From Lachnospiraceae bacterium (lineage in GTDB: Bacteria; Bacillota; Clostridia; Lachnospirales; Lachnospiraceae), in the NCBI GenBank assembly GCA_025758065.1, contig CP107199.1, positions 372,001 through 436,000 on the forward strand: DNA of 64,000 nt. The letters run 5' to 3'. Both the position numbers and the translations under genes were made by a program. Below the pieces are notes generated by a model. It did no database searches and had not been told where the DNA came from. It saw nothing but the letters and a program-made list of their open reading frames with translations. The stretch's first letter is position 1, and each line of letters begins with the position of its first letter. Of the stretch, positions 47,659-58,000 are shown one piece after another.

Positions 47659-49776
47659 TTATTTTTTATGATCAGCAAGAACTTTCTCCTGAACGTTCTT
47701 TGGAACCTGCTCATATTTCTCGAAGAACATAGAGTAGTTACCACGGCCCTGGGTTCTGGAACGCAGGTCTGTGGAGTAACCGAACATCTCAGACAGCGGA
47801 ACGTATGCCTTAACCATCTTGCCACCGCCGATGTCTTCCATACCTTCGATACGGCCACGACGGGAGTTGATATCACCGATTACATCACCCATGTATTCTT
47901 CTGGCATGGTAACTTCAACCTTCATAATAGGCTCAAGAAGAACTGGGTTGCCTTTTGCCATTGCATCCTTAAATGCCATAGATCCGGCAATGTGGAATGC
48001 CATTTCAGAAGAGTCGACTTCATGGTAAGAACCATCGTATACATCAGCGCATACACCCAGAACTGGGAATCCGCCAAGGATACCGGTCTTAGAAGCTTCT
48101 TCAATACCTTCACCAACTGCCGGGATATATTCCTTAGGAATAGCACCACCAACAACGGAAGAAGTGAACTTGAAGGTTTCTTCTGCGTTTGGATCCATTG
48201 GTGTGAAGTGAACTTTACAATGTCCGTACTGTCCACGGCCACCGGACTGCTTAGCATACTTGCTGTCTACATCAACAGCCTTAGTAAAGGTTTCCTTATA
48301 AGCAACCTGAGGAGCACCTACGTTAGCCTCTACGTTGAATTCACGCAGCAGACGGTCTACGATGATGTCCAGATGCAGCTCGCCCATACCGGAGATAATG
48401 GTCTGACCAGTCTCTTCGTCGGTACGAACACGGAAAGTAGGATCTTCTTCTGCCAGCTTTACAAGAGCATCGCCCATCTTGTCCTGGCTTGCTTTTGTCT
48501 TTGGTTCGATAGCGATATCGATAACTGGCTCTGGGAATTCCATGGATTCCAGAACTACTGGATGCTGTTCATCACAGATAGTATCACCAGTTGTGGTATT
48601 CTTGAAACCAACAGCTGCAGCAATATCACCAGAGTATACACGATCAAGCTCGTGTCTCTTGTTTGCATGCATCTGAAGGATACGTCCTACACGCTCCTTC
48701 TTACCCTTGGTAGCATTCAGTACGTAAGAACCGGATGCCAGTGTACCAGAGTAAACACGGAAATAAGCCAGCTTACCAACGAATGGGTCAGTCATGATCT
48801 TGAATGCAAGAGCAGCAAATGGCTCTTCGTCAGAAGAGTGACGCTCGATCTCATTGCCGTCCAGGTCAACACCCTTGATAGAAGGAATGTCTAATGGAGA
48901 TGGCATATATTCGATAATAGCATCCAGAAGCTTCTGAACACCCTTATTTCTATAAGCAGTACCACAGCATACAGGAACAGCTGCACACTCGCAGGTAGCT
49001 TTTCTTAATACCTTCTTCAGTTCATCATTGGTTGGCTCTTCGCCATCCAGATATTTCATCATAAGGTCATCATCCAGCTCGCAGATTTTCTCTACCAGCT
49101 CAGTATGATATAATTCCGCATCATCCTTCATATCTTCCGGGATGTCTAAGATAGAGATGTCTTCGCCCTTATCATCATTGTAGATGTAAGCCTGCATCTC
49201 AAACAGGTCAATGATTCCCTTGAATTCATCTTCCTTACCGATTGGCAGCTGAATGCAGATTGCATTCTTGCCTAAACGGGTTTTGATCTGTTCTACAGCG
49301 CCGTAGAAGTTTGCACCCAGGATGTCCATCTTGTTGATGAATGCCATACGAGGTACATTGTAGGTGTCAGCCTGACGCCATACGTTCTCGGACTGTGGTT
49401 CAACGCCGCCCTTTGCACAGAAAACACCAACAGCGCCATCCAGTACTCGCAGGGAACGCTCAACCTCAACAGTGAAGTCAACGTGTCCTGGAGTATCGAT
49501 GATGTTGATACGATGCTCTAATGCTCCAGCCTTTGGCTTGCAGTGATCCTGCAGAGTCCAGTGGCAGGTAGTAGCAGCGGAAGTGATGGTGATACCTCTT
49601 TCCTGCTCCTGAGCCATCCAGTCCATGGTAGCAGTACCTTCATGAGTATCACCGATCTTATAGTTTACACCAGTATAATACAGAATACGCTCAGTTGTGG
49701 TGGTCTTACCAGCATCGATATGAGCCATGATTCCGATATTTCTGGTTCTCTCTAATGGATATTCTCTTCCAGCCAA
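47659..49776 (-). CDS. fusA: Elongation factor G
   Basis: This 705-residue translocase GTPase has AHIDAGKTTTTERIL (P-loop), RGITITSAATTCHW, DTPGHVDFT and NKMDILGA. Conserved domain IV-V sequences follow (GGRGQYGHC, IEGMEDIGGGKMVKAYVPLS). The start is a TTG at 49776: AAGGAGG lies 8 nt before it and the conserved sequence LAGREYPLERTRNIGI begins there, while no ATG fits. A TTG start may limit its expression relative to tuf. It lies 42 bp after rpsG. Confidence 0.96.
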   Translation of the reverse strand: MAGREYPLERTRNIGIMAHIDAGKTTTTERILYYTGVNYKIGDTHEGTATMDWMAQEQERGITITSAATTCHWTLQDHCKPKAGALEHRINIIDTPGHVDFTVEVERSLRVLDGAVGVFCAKGGVEPQSENVWRQADTYNVPRMAFINKMDILGANFYGAVEQIKTRLGKNAICIQLPIGKEDEFKGIIDLFEMQAYIYNDDKGEDISILDIPEDMKDDAELYHTELVEKICELDDDLMMKYLDGEEPTNDELKKVLRKATCECAAVPVCCGTAYRNKGVQKLLDAIIEYMPSPLDIPSIKGVDLDGNEIERHSSDEEPFAALAFKIMTDPFVGKLAYFRVYSGTLASGSYVLNATKGKKERVGRILQMHANKRHELDRVYSGDIAAAVGFKNTTTGDTICDEQHPVVLESMEFPEPVIDIAIEPKTKASQDKMGDALVKLAEEDPTFRVRTDEETGQTIISGMGELHLDIIVDRLLREFNVEANVGAPQVAYKETFTKAVDVDSKYAKQSGGRGQYGHCKVHFTPMDPNAEETFKFTSSVVGGAIPKEYIPAVGEGIEEASKTGILGGFPVLGVCADVYDGSYHEVDSSEMAFHIAGSMAFKDAMAKGNPVLLEPIMKVEVTMPEEYMGDVIGDINSRRGRIEGMEDIGGGKMVKAYVPLSEMFGYSTDLRSRTQGRGNYSMFFEKYEQVPKNVQEKVLADHKK

Positions 49777-49818
49777 GGGATTTTCCTCCTTAAAATAGTG
49801 GAAAAAGGAAAATTGCAA

Positions 49819-50289
49819 TTAGAAACGGTAGTGAGCAAATGCCTTATTTGCTTCTGCCATCTTATGCATATCTTCTTTCTTCTTTACAGATGCGCCAGTG
49901 TTGTTAGCTGCATCCATGATCTCGTTTGCCAGTCTCTCTTCCTGAGTCTTCTCGCCTCTCTTACGGGAGTACAGAGTGATCCAGCGAAGTCCAAGAGCCT
50001 GTCTTCTTTCTGGCTTAACTTCGATCGGCACCTGATAGGTAGCACCACCGATACGTTTTGCCTTTACTTCCAGAACTGGCATGATGTTGTTCATTGCTTC
50101 TTCAAATACTTCGATAGCGTCTTTTCCGGTTGTCTCAGCAACACGGTTGAAAGCGCCGTATACAATTTTCTGTGCAACACCCTTCTTGCCGTCTAACATG
50201 ATGTTGTTGATCAGCTTGGTTACAACTTTATTGTTGTAGATCGGGTCTGCCAGAACGTCTCTCTTCTGAGTATGTCCTTTACGTGGCAC
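49819..50289 (-). CDS. rpsG: 30S ribosomal protein S7
   Basis: This 156-residue protein has the exact family length. The start is a GTG at 50289 preceded by AAGGAGGGAAGTAAC; the longer frame to 50325 is not S7-like. It begins PRKGHTQKRDVLADPIYNNK. S7 nucleates assembly of the 30S head and in E. coli represses its own operon. The rpsL-rpsG gap (220 bp) holds a possible hairpin. Confidence 0.97.
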   Translation of the reverse strand: MPRKGHTQKRDVLADPIYNNKVVTKLINNIMLDGKKGVAQKIVYGAFNRVAETTGKDAIEVFEEAMNNIMPVLEVKAKRIGGATYQVPIEVKPERRQALGLRWITLYSRKRGEKTQEERLANEIMDAANNTGASVKKKEDMHKMAEANKAFAHYRF

Positions 50290-50317
50290 GTTACTTCCCT
50301 CCTTAATATGCTGCTTC

Positions 50318-50370
50318 GGAAACATTTCCTCAGCAGGTTTACATTAACTCGTCGGTACTCACATGTTTCC
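50318..50370 (-). promoter_or_regulatory. Possible hairpin in the S12-S7 intercistronic region
   Basis: GGAAACAT (50318-50325) can pair with ATGTTTCC (50363-50370), immediately upstream of the rpsG ribosome binding site. It is a candidate site for S7 autoregulation by analogy with E. coli; the sequence alone does not prove it. Confidence 0.4.
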
Positions 50371-50509
50371 ATAAAATGTGTTCGTGCGCGGTCTATATAT
50401 TTTCCTGCAACCACAGGTTCAATATCACAATCCGGCACAACAAAGCAGTCCAGTATTAACTGACTGCAGTCACTTTACTGCTGTTAGTGATTCCAGTTTT
50501 AAATTTTAA

Positions 50510-50929
50510 TTACTTTTTGTCTTTTGGTCTCTTAGCGCCGTATTTGGAACGAGCCTGCTTTCTGTTAGCAACACCTGCTGTATCCAGTGTACCTCTTACG
50601 ATATGATATCTGGTACCTGGCAGGTCCTTTACTCTTCCTCCACGGATCAGAACAACGCTGTGCTCCTGAAGGTTATGACCTTCTCCTGGAATGTAGCTTG
50701 TTACTTCGATACCATTGGAAAGACGTACTCTGGCAATCTTTCTAAGTGCAGAGTTAGGTTTCTTAGGGGTAGCAGTCTTAACAGCGGTACAAACGCCACG
50801 CTTCTGTGGTGCAGATACGTCTGTTGCCTTCTTCTGTAAAGAGTTGTAACCCTTCTGCAGAGCTGGTGCAGTAGACTTCTTTGTGCTGGTCTGTCTTCCC
50901 TTTCTTACTAACTGGTTAAATGTTGGCAT
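50510..50929 (-). CDS. rpsL: 30S ribosomal protein S12
   Basis: This 139-residue decoding-centre protein begins PTFNQLVRKGRQ and contains TPKKPNSALRKIARVRLSNG, EGHNLQEHSVVLIRGGRVKD and the C-terminal RSKYGAKRPK. Lysine at the streptomycin-site motif TPKKPNS is wild type. GGAGGTGAAAAGG sets the ATG at 50929, preferred over 50938. It starts the str part of the cluster, about 270 bp after the rpoC stop. Confidence 0.98.
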   Translation of the reverse strand: MPTFNQLVRKGRQTSTKKSTAPALQKGYNSLQKKATDVSAPQKRGVCTAVKTATPKKPNSALRKIARVRLSNGIEVTSYIPGEGHNLQEHSVVLIRGGRVKDLPGTRYHIVRGTLDTAGVANRKQARSKYGAKRPKDKK

Positions 50930-51118
50930 CCTTTTCACCTCCTGTGATATTGACTGTTGGTTGCTGTGTCTTTCAGCTTGTTGTTATGCAAAGAGCAAAG
51001 CACTTTGCACATACTTTTTTATTATAGCATGGTGAAAAAATCTGTCAAGTGGATTTTTTTAAAAATATTTGACAGTGGATTTTTTTCAAAATGTTGGCTC
51101 TGCTCTTTTGAAGGTATA

Positions 51119-51156
51119 AAAAACGGGAGCCGCAGCTTTTTCAGCCGGACTCCCGT
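51119..51156 (-). terminator. Terminator after rpoC
   Basis: On the minus strand ACGGGAGtCCGgC-tgaaaaa-GctGCGGCTCCCGT is followed by TTTTTATAC. It separates rpoBC from rpsL, so the str genes probably have their own promoter in 50930-51118. Confidence 0.8.
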
Positions 51157-51202
51157 ATTCTATATCCTGATCCAGTCCTGGACCAGTTTTTCATTATTTT
51201 TA

Positions 51203-54200
51203 TTACTCTTCGGTCTCGTCATCATCCTCAGATGCATCTTCGTTTTCGTCCATGTCCAGAACTTCTTCTGCTACATTGTCCTCAGAGATTTCAGAATCCT
51301 CAGCTCCATCCAGTGCGATCTCATCATCGTCTGACATGGAGATTTCATCGTCTTCTGAAAGAAGCCTGTCATCTGTGTCCAGTTTCACATTGCGGTAACG
51401 CTTCATACCTGTACCAGCAGGAATTGGCTTACCGATGATGACGTTCTCCTTGATACCGATCAAATGGTCAACCTTACCGTTGATAGCAGCCTCTGTCAGA
51501 ACCTTGGTGGTCTCCTGGAAGGATGCTGCGGATAAGAAGGAATCTGTTGCAAGGGATGCCTTGGTGATACCAAGCATTACCTGCTTGCCTTCTGCAGGCT
51601 GTTTGCCCTGTGCGATCAGTTCTTCATTCATTTCATTGAAATCAAGAACATCCATAGATACACCTGGAAGAACATTACTGTCACCGCTTTCTTCAATGCG
51701 GATCTTCTTTAACATCTGATGTACGATCATTTCGATATGCTTATCGTTGATCTCAACACCCTGAAGACGGTATACACGCTGAACTTCCTGGATCATGTAA
51801 TCCTGTACAGCACGAACGCCCTTGATCTTTAAGATATCATGTGGGTTTACGCTACCTTCTGTCAGCTCATCACCAGCTTCAAGAACCTGGCCTTCCATTA
51901 CCTTGATCCTGGATCCGTAAGGGATCAGGTAGGTCTTGGAATTGCCGCTTTCCATATCTGTAACGGTAATCTCACGTTTCTTCTTTGTATCCTTAATGTC
52001 TACTACACCACCGAATTCAGTGATGATAGCAAGACCCTTTGGCTTACGTGCCTCAAAAAGCTCCTCAACTCGAGGAAGACCCTGTGTGATATCGCCGCCG
52101 GCAACACCACCGGTATGGAATGTACGCATGGTCAGCTGTGTACCAGGCTCACCGATAGACTGGGCTGCAATAATACCAACTGCTTCACCAACCTGTACAG
52201 GCTGTCCGGTTGCCATGTTTGCACCGTAGCACTTAGCACACACACCAATGTGGGACTTACAGCTTAATACAGTACGAATCTTAACAGTCTTACGTCCTAA
52301 CTTGTTCAGAACCTTCATAACAGCTGCAGCACGCTTTGGTGTACACATGTGGTTAGCCTTGATCACTACTTCGCCGGTATCCGGATCTGTAATAGTCTCA
52401 GCAATATAACGTCCTGTGATTCTCTCTTCCAGGTCTTCGATCGTTTCGTTGCCGTCCATGAAAGCCTTGATCTCCATGTAAGGGATCTCTTTGCCTTCGC
52501 AGCAGTCAACTTCACGGATGATCAGATCCTGGGATACGTCTACCAGACGTCTGGTCAGGTAACCAGAGTCAGCAGTACGAAGAGCCGTATCGGACAGACC
52601 CTTACGTGCACCATGAGCAGAGATGAAGTACTCCAGTACATCAAGACCTTCACGGAAGTTAGACTTGATAGGAAGTTCGATGGTATGACCAGTTGTATCT
52701 GCCATCAGTCCTCGCATACCAGCTAACTGCTTGATCTGCTTATCAGATCCTCGCGCACCAGAATCAGCCATCATGAAGATGTTATTGTACTTATCCAGTC
52801 CTGTTAACAGGTCATGGGTCAGCTGATCATCGGTAGTCTTCCAGGTTTCGATAACTTCTTTATAACGTTCCTCCTCGGTAATAAGACCGCGACGGTAGTT
52901 CTTAGCAATGTGATCTACAGTAGCCTGGGCATCAGCGATCAGCTTCGGCTTGCTTGCAGGTACAGTCATATCAGAAATAGATACAGTCATAGCTGCTCTT
53001 GTAGAGAACTTATAACCGATTGCCTTGATATCATCCAGTGTAACAGCAGTCTGGGTAGCACCGTGTACATTGATGACTTTTTCAAGGATCTGCTTTAACT
53101 GCTTCTTAGCTACATGGAAATCAACTTCCAGTTTTAATTCATTTTCAGGAATACTTCTGTCTACAAAGCCTAAATCCTGAGGAATGATCTCATTGAAGAT
53201 AAAACGTCCAATAGTGGATTCGATCACACCAGTCTTAACAGTGCCATCTGGCATTGTCTTGGAAACTCTTACCTTAACTCTGGAATGAAGAGTTGCCTCC
53301 TGGTTATCATATGCCAGGATCGCTTCGTTTACACTCTTGAAGATCATGCCTTCGCCCTTAGCGCCAGGACGTTCCTGGGTCAGATAGTAAATACCAAGTA
53401 CCATATCCTGTGAAGGAACGGCTACAGGACCACCATCAGACGGTTTTAACAGGTTGTTCGGGCTTAACAGAAGGAAACGGCACTCTGCCTGTGCTTCTAC
53501 GGACAGAGGAAGATGAACTGCCATCTGGTCACCGTCGAAGTCGGCGTTGAACGCTGTACAAACAAGTGGGTGCAGCTTAATAGCTTTACCTTCTACCAGG
53601 ATCGGTTCGAATGCCTGGATACCAAGTCTGTGCAGTGTAGGAGCACGGTTTAACATAACCGGATGCTCTTTAATAACATCTTCCAGAACATCCCACACTT
53701 CTGTCTGAAGCTTTTCAACCATCTTCTTTGCATTCTTAATGTTGTGGGCAGTGCCGTTAGCCACTAACTCTTTCATTACGAATGGCTTAAACAGCTCGAT
53801 CGCCATTTCTTTTGGCAGACCACACTGATAGATCTTTAATTCAGGACCAACGACGATAACGGAACGTCCGGAATAGTCAACTCGCTTACCTAACAGGTTC
53901 TGACGGAAACGTCCCTGCTTACCCTTTAACATATCAGAAAGGGACTTAAGAGCACGGTTTCCAGGTCCTGTTACAGGACGGCCGCGGCGTCCATTATCGA
54001 TCAGGGCGTCAACTGCTTCCTGAAGCATACGTTTCTCATTGCGGACAATGATATCCGGAGCACCAAGCTCTAACAGTCTTGCCAGACGGTTGTTACGGTT
54101 GATGATCCTTCTATATAAATCGTTTAAGTCACTGGTTGCAAAACGTCCGCCGTCTAACTGTACCATAGGACGGATATCCGGTGGAATAACCGGGATAACA

Positions 54201-55042
54201 TCCATGATCATCCATTCAGGACGGTTTCCGGAATTTAAGAATGCCTCTACAACTTCCAGGCGCTTGATGATCCTTGCACGCTTCTGGCCGCTTGCATCGA
54301 TCAGCTGCTTTCTTAACTCTTCGGAATCTTTTTCCAGGTCGATTGCCTTTAACAGCTCCTGGATCGCCTCAGCACCCATTCCTACGCGGAATGCAGTGCT
54401 GCTGCCGTATTTTTCTACTTCTTCGCGGTATTCCTTCTCAGATAATACCTGCTTGTACTGAAGGCTTGTTACACCTGGATCCAGTACAACATAGGAAGCG
54501 AAATACAGTACCTTCTCCAGTGTTCTTGGAGAAATGTCAAGGATCAGACCCATACGGCTTGGGATACCCTTGAAGTACCAGATGTGGGATACAGGAGCAG
54601 CAAGCTCAATACGTCCCATACGCTCTCTTCTGACGCTGGACTTGGTAACTTCAACACCGCAGCGGTCACAGATCACGCCTTTGTAACGGATCTTTTTATA
54701 CTTTCCACAGTGGCACTCCCAGTCCTTGCTCGGTCCGAAGATCCTCTCGCAGAAAAGTCCGTCTTTTTCAGGCTTTAAGGTTCTATAGTTAATGGTCTCA
54801 GGTTTCTTTACAACGCCGTGATCCCACCAGTCTTTCCACTCTTTGGAAGGAGCGCCTGCTGGTTCAGGCATACGGTTGCGCACAGCTCCCTGCTCCCACC
54901 AGTCTTTCCACTGCTTGCTTGGCTTATCAGCAGGCTCCGGAGTTCTGTGTGTCCAGGAGCGGATCTTTTCAGGGGAAGCCAGACCTATTTTAATGGCATC
55001 AAACGCCATTGGATGATAAGTTTCATTTATTGTTTCCGGCAT
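51203..55042 (-). CDS. rpoC: RNA polymerase beta' subunit with N-terminal tandem insertion
   Basis: This 1279-residue subunit has N-terminal zinc cysteines (CHCGKYKKIRYKGVICDRCG), the catalytic NADFDGDQMAVHLPLS, the bridge-helix/trigger-loop region, and a very acidic C-terminal tail of about 50 residues. AAGGGAGTATAAGCTC sets the start at 55042. Between IRSW (27-30) and KKPETINYRTLKPEKDGLFC (79-98) there are about 45 extra residues formed by two copies of a PEPAxxPSKxWKDWWxxG unit. Other RpoC proteins have only a short SRGEV-like link there. It lies 19 bp after rpoB. Confidence 0.97.
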   Translation of the reverse strand: MPETINETYHPMAFDAIKIGLASPEKIRSWTHRTPEPADKPSKQWKDWWEQGAVRNRMPEPAGAPSKEWKDWWDHGVVKKPETINYRTLKPEKDGLFCERIFGPSKDWECHCGKYKKIRYKGVICDRCGVEVTKSSVRRERMGRIELAAPVSHIWYFKGIPSRMGLILDISPRTLEKVLYFASYVVLDPGVTSLQYKQVLSEKEYREEVEKYGSSTAFRVGMGAEAIQELLKAIDLEKDSEELRKQLIDASGQKRARIIKRLEVVEAFLNSGNRPEWMIMDVIPVIPPDIRPMVQLDGGRFATSDLNDLYRRIINRNNRLARLLELGAPDIIVRNEKRMLQEAVDALIDNGRRGRPVTGPGNRALKSLSDMLKGKQGRFRQNLLGKRVDYSGRSVIVVGPELKIYQCGLPKEMAIELFKPFVMKELVANGTAHNIKNAKKMVEKLQTEVWDVLEDVIKEHPVMLNRAPTLHRLGIQAFEPILVEGKAIKLHPLVCTAFNADFDGDQMAVHLPLSVEAQAECRFLLLSPNNLLKPSDGGPVAVPSQDMVLGIYYLTQERPGAKGEGMIFKSVNEAILAYDNQEATLHSRVKVRVSKTMPDGTVKTGVIESTIGRFIFNEIIPQDLGFVDRSIPENELKLEVDFHVAKKQLKQILEKVINVHGATQTAVTLDDIKAIGYKFSTRAAMTVSISDMTVPASKPKLIADAQATVDHIAKNYRRGLITEEERYKEVIETWKTTDDQLTHDLLTGLDKYNNIFMMADSGARGSDKQIKQLAGMRGLMADTTGHTIELPIKSNFREGLDVLEYFISAHGARKGLSDTALRTADSGYLTRRLVDVSQDLIIREVDCCEGKEIPYMEIKAFMDGNETIEDLEERITGRYIAETITDPDTGEVVIKANHMCTPKRAAAVMKVLNKLGRKTVKIRTVLSCKSHIGVCAKCYGANMATGQPVQVGEAVGIIAAQSIGEPGTQLTMRTFHTGGVAGGDITQGLPRVEELFEARKPKGLAIITEFGGVVDIKDTKKKREITVTDMESGNSKTYLIPYGSRIKVMEGQVLEAGDELTEGSVNPHDILKIKGVRAVQDYMIQEVQRVYRLQGVEINDKHIEMIVHQMLKKIRIEESGDSNVLPGVSMDVLDFNEMNEELIAQGKQPAEGKQVMLGITKASLATDSFLSAASFQETTKVLTEAAINGKVDHLIGIKENVIIGKPIPAGTGMKRYRNVKLDTDDRLLSEDDEISMSDDDEIALDGAEDSEISEDNVAEEVLDMDENEDASEDDDETEE

Positions 55043-55061
55043 GAGCTTATACTCCCTTCTA

Positions 55062-58000
55062 TTATTCGTTCTCACTGTCATCTGTATATGCGTCATACAG
55101 GTCATCTGTATAATCGTCGTTAGTTTCCTTGGAATCGGATTCTACATTCACAAGCTCATTGTTCTTGAATTCTTGTTCCTGATATCCGTAATTGGAGTAA
55201 GACTCTCTGTCATTGTAATGACGGTCGCCTTCCAGCATAGCACGCAGTTCTGTATCGCCATAGTCAATGCTCTCTGTCATCTCTACCTCGGTACCATCTT
55301 CTCTCTGAACCTGAACATCCAGACCCAGGGACTGCATTTCCTTAAGAAGTACCTTGAAGGATTCTGGAACACCTGGCTCAGGGATATTTTCGCCCTTGAT
55401 GATAGCCTCGTATGTCTTCACACGGCCAACCACATCATCAGACTTAACAGTCATGATCTCCTGCAGGGTGTAGGAAGCGCCATATGCCTCCAGAGCCCAA
55501 ACCTCCATCTCTCCGAAACGCTGTCCGCCGAACTGGGCTTTACCACCCAGAGGCTGCTGTGTAACCAGGGAGTAAGGACCGGTAGAACGTGCATGGATCT
55601 TATCATCTACCAGATGATGCAGTTTCAGGTAATGCATGTGTCCGATAGTTACTGCGCCATCAAAGTATTCGCCGGTACGTCCATCACGGAGACGTACTTT
55701 ACCGTCACGGCTGATCGGTACGCCTTCCCAAAGCTTTCTATGCTCTAAGTGAGTACCCAGATAATCCATTACCTCAGGTTTTAAGGTATCTTTATATTTA
55801 GCTTCAAATTCTTCCCATGGAGTATTTACATAGTCATTTGCAAGCTCCAGAGTATCCTGGATATCATTCTCGTTTGCACCATCGAAAATAGGAGTGGAAA
55901 CGTTAAAGCCAAGCGCTCTTGCAGCAAGACTTAAGTGGATCTCCAGCACCTGTCCGATATTCATACGTGAAGGTACGCCCAATGGGTTCAGCACGATGTC
56001 CAGAGGACGGCCGTTTGGAAGGAATGGCATATCTTCTACAGGAAGCACACGGGAAACAACACCCTTGTTACCATGACGTCCAGCCATCTTATCACCAACA
56101 GAGATCTTACGTTTCTGGGCGATATAGATACGGACAGTCTGGTTTACGCCTGGTGCAAGCTCGTCACCATTTTCTCTTGTAAATACCTTTGCGTCTACGA
56201 TGATACCGTATGCACCATGAGGTACCTTTAAGGAGGTATCACGTACTTCTCTTGCCTTTTCACCGAAGATTGCTCTTAACAGTCTCTCTTCAGCAGTCAG
56301 CTCGGTCTCTCCCTTTGGAGTAACCTTACCTACCAGAATATCTCCGGCACGGACCTCTGCACCAATACGGATGATACCGCGTTCGTCCAGATCCTTTAAT
56401 GCATCTTCACCAACACCAGGTACATCCCGGGTGATCTCTTCCGGTCCTAACTTGGTGTCACGGGCTTCTGCCTCATACTCTTCAATATGAACAGATGTAT
56501 AAACATCATCCCGTACCAGACGCTCAGAAAGAAGGACCGCATCCTCGTAGTTGTAGCCTTCCCAGGTCATAAATCCGATCAACGGGTTCTTACCAAGAGC
56601 GATCTCACCATTGCAGGTAGAAGGACCATCTGCAATAACTTCACCAGCTTCTACGTGATCATTCTTATAAACAATCGGCTTCTGGTTGTAACAGTTGCTC
56701 TGGTTGCTTCTCTTAAATTTAGTCAGATGGTATACATCACGGTTTCCATCGGAATCTCTCTTGATGATGATCTCATTGGAAGCGGAACGCTCAACTACAC
56801 CTGCATTCTTTGCAACAACACAAACGCCGGAGTCAACAGCAGCCTTACCTTCAATACCGGTGCCTACTACAGGAGCCTCTGTGCTTAACAGCGGCACTGC
56901 CTGACGCTGCATGTTGGATCCCATAAGAGCACGGTTCGCATCGTCATTCTGAAGGAATGGGATCATAGCAGTTGCAACAGAGAATACCATCTTAGGAGAA
57001 ACGTCCATTAAGTCGATGGTGCTCTTTCTGAATTCGGAAGTCTCTGTACGGAAACGTCCGGATACGTTGTTATGGATGAAGCGGCCTTCTTCATCTAATG
57101 GTTCATTCGCCTGGGCTACGATGAAGTTGTCCTCTTCGTCTGCAGTCAGATATACTACTTCATCCGTAACCTTTGGATTAGCTGCGTCAGTCTTATCTAC
57201 TACACGGTAAGGTGCTTCAATAAAGCCGTACTGGTTTACTCTTGCATAGCTTGCAAGGGAGTTGATCAGACCGATGTTAGGACCTTCAGGAGTCTCGATC
57301 GGGCACATACGGCCATAATGTGTATAGTGTACATCTCGTACCTCGAATCCGGCACGGTCTCTTGACAGACCACCAGGACCTAAGGCAGATAAACGTCTCT
57401 TATGTGTAAGCTCGGACAGCGGGTTGTTCTGATCCATGAACTGGGACAGCTGGGAACTTCCGAAGAATTCCTTTACAGCAGCTGTAACAGGCTTGATATT
57501 GATCAGGGACTGTGGTGTAATGCCGTCTACATCCTGCGTTGTCATACGTTCTCTTACAACACGCTCCATACGGGACAAGCCGATACGGTACTGGTTCTGT
57601 AACAGCTCACCTACGGCACGGATACGACGGTTTCCTAAGTGGTCGATATCATCAGATGTACCAACCTGCTCTTCCAGATGCATGTTGTAGTTGATGGAAG
57701 CTAAGATATCTTCCTTTGTGATATGCTTCGGGATCAGGTCATGAATATTTCTTCTGATCTCTTCCTTAAGCAGTTCTTCATCATCACCTGCTTTTTCCAG
57801 GATTGGAGCAAGCGCAGGATAATATACTAATTCAGAAACGCCAACTTCTTCCGGATCAAAGGATACATAAGCACCAAGTTCAACCATCATATTGGAAAGG
57901 ACTTTCTGCTTTCTGCTAATTCCTTCTACCCATACAAAAGGAACAGCAGAGTTCTGAACCTTCATGGCAGATTCTTTATCTAACTTTGTACCGGCTTCTG

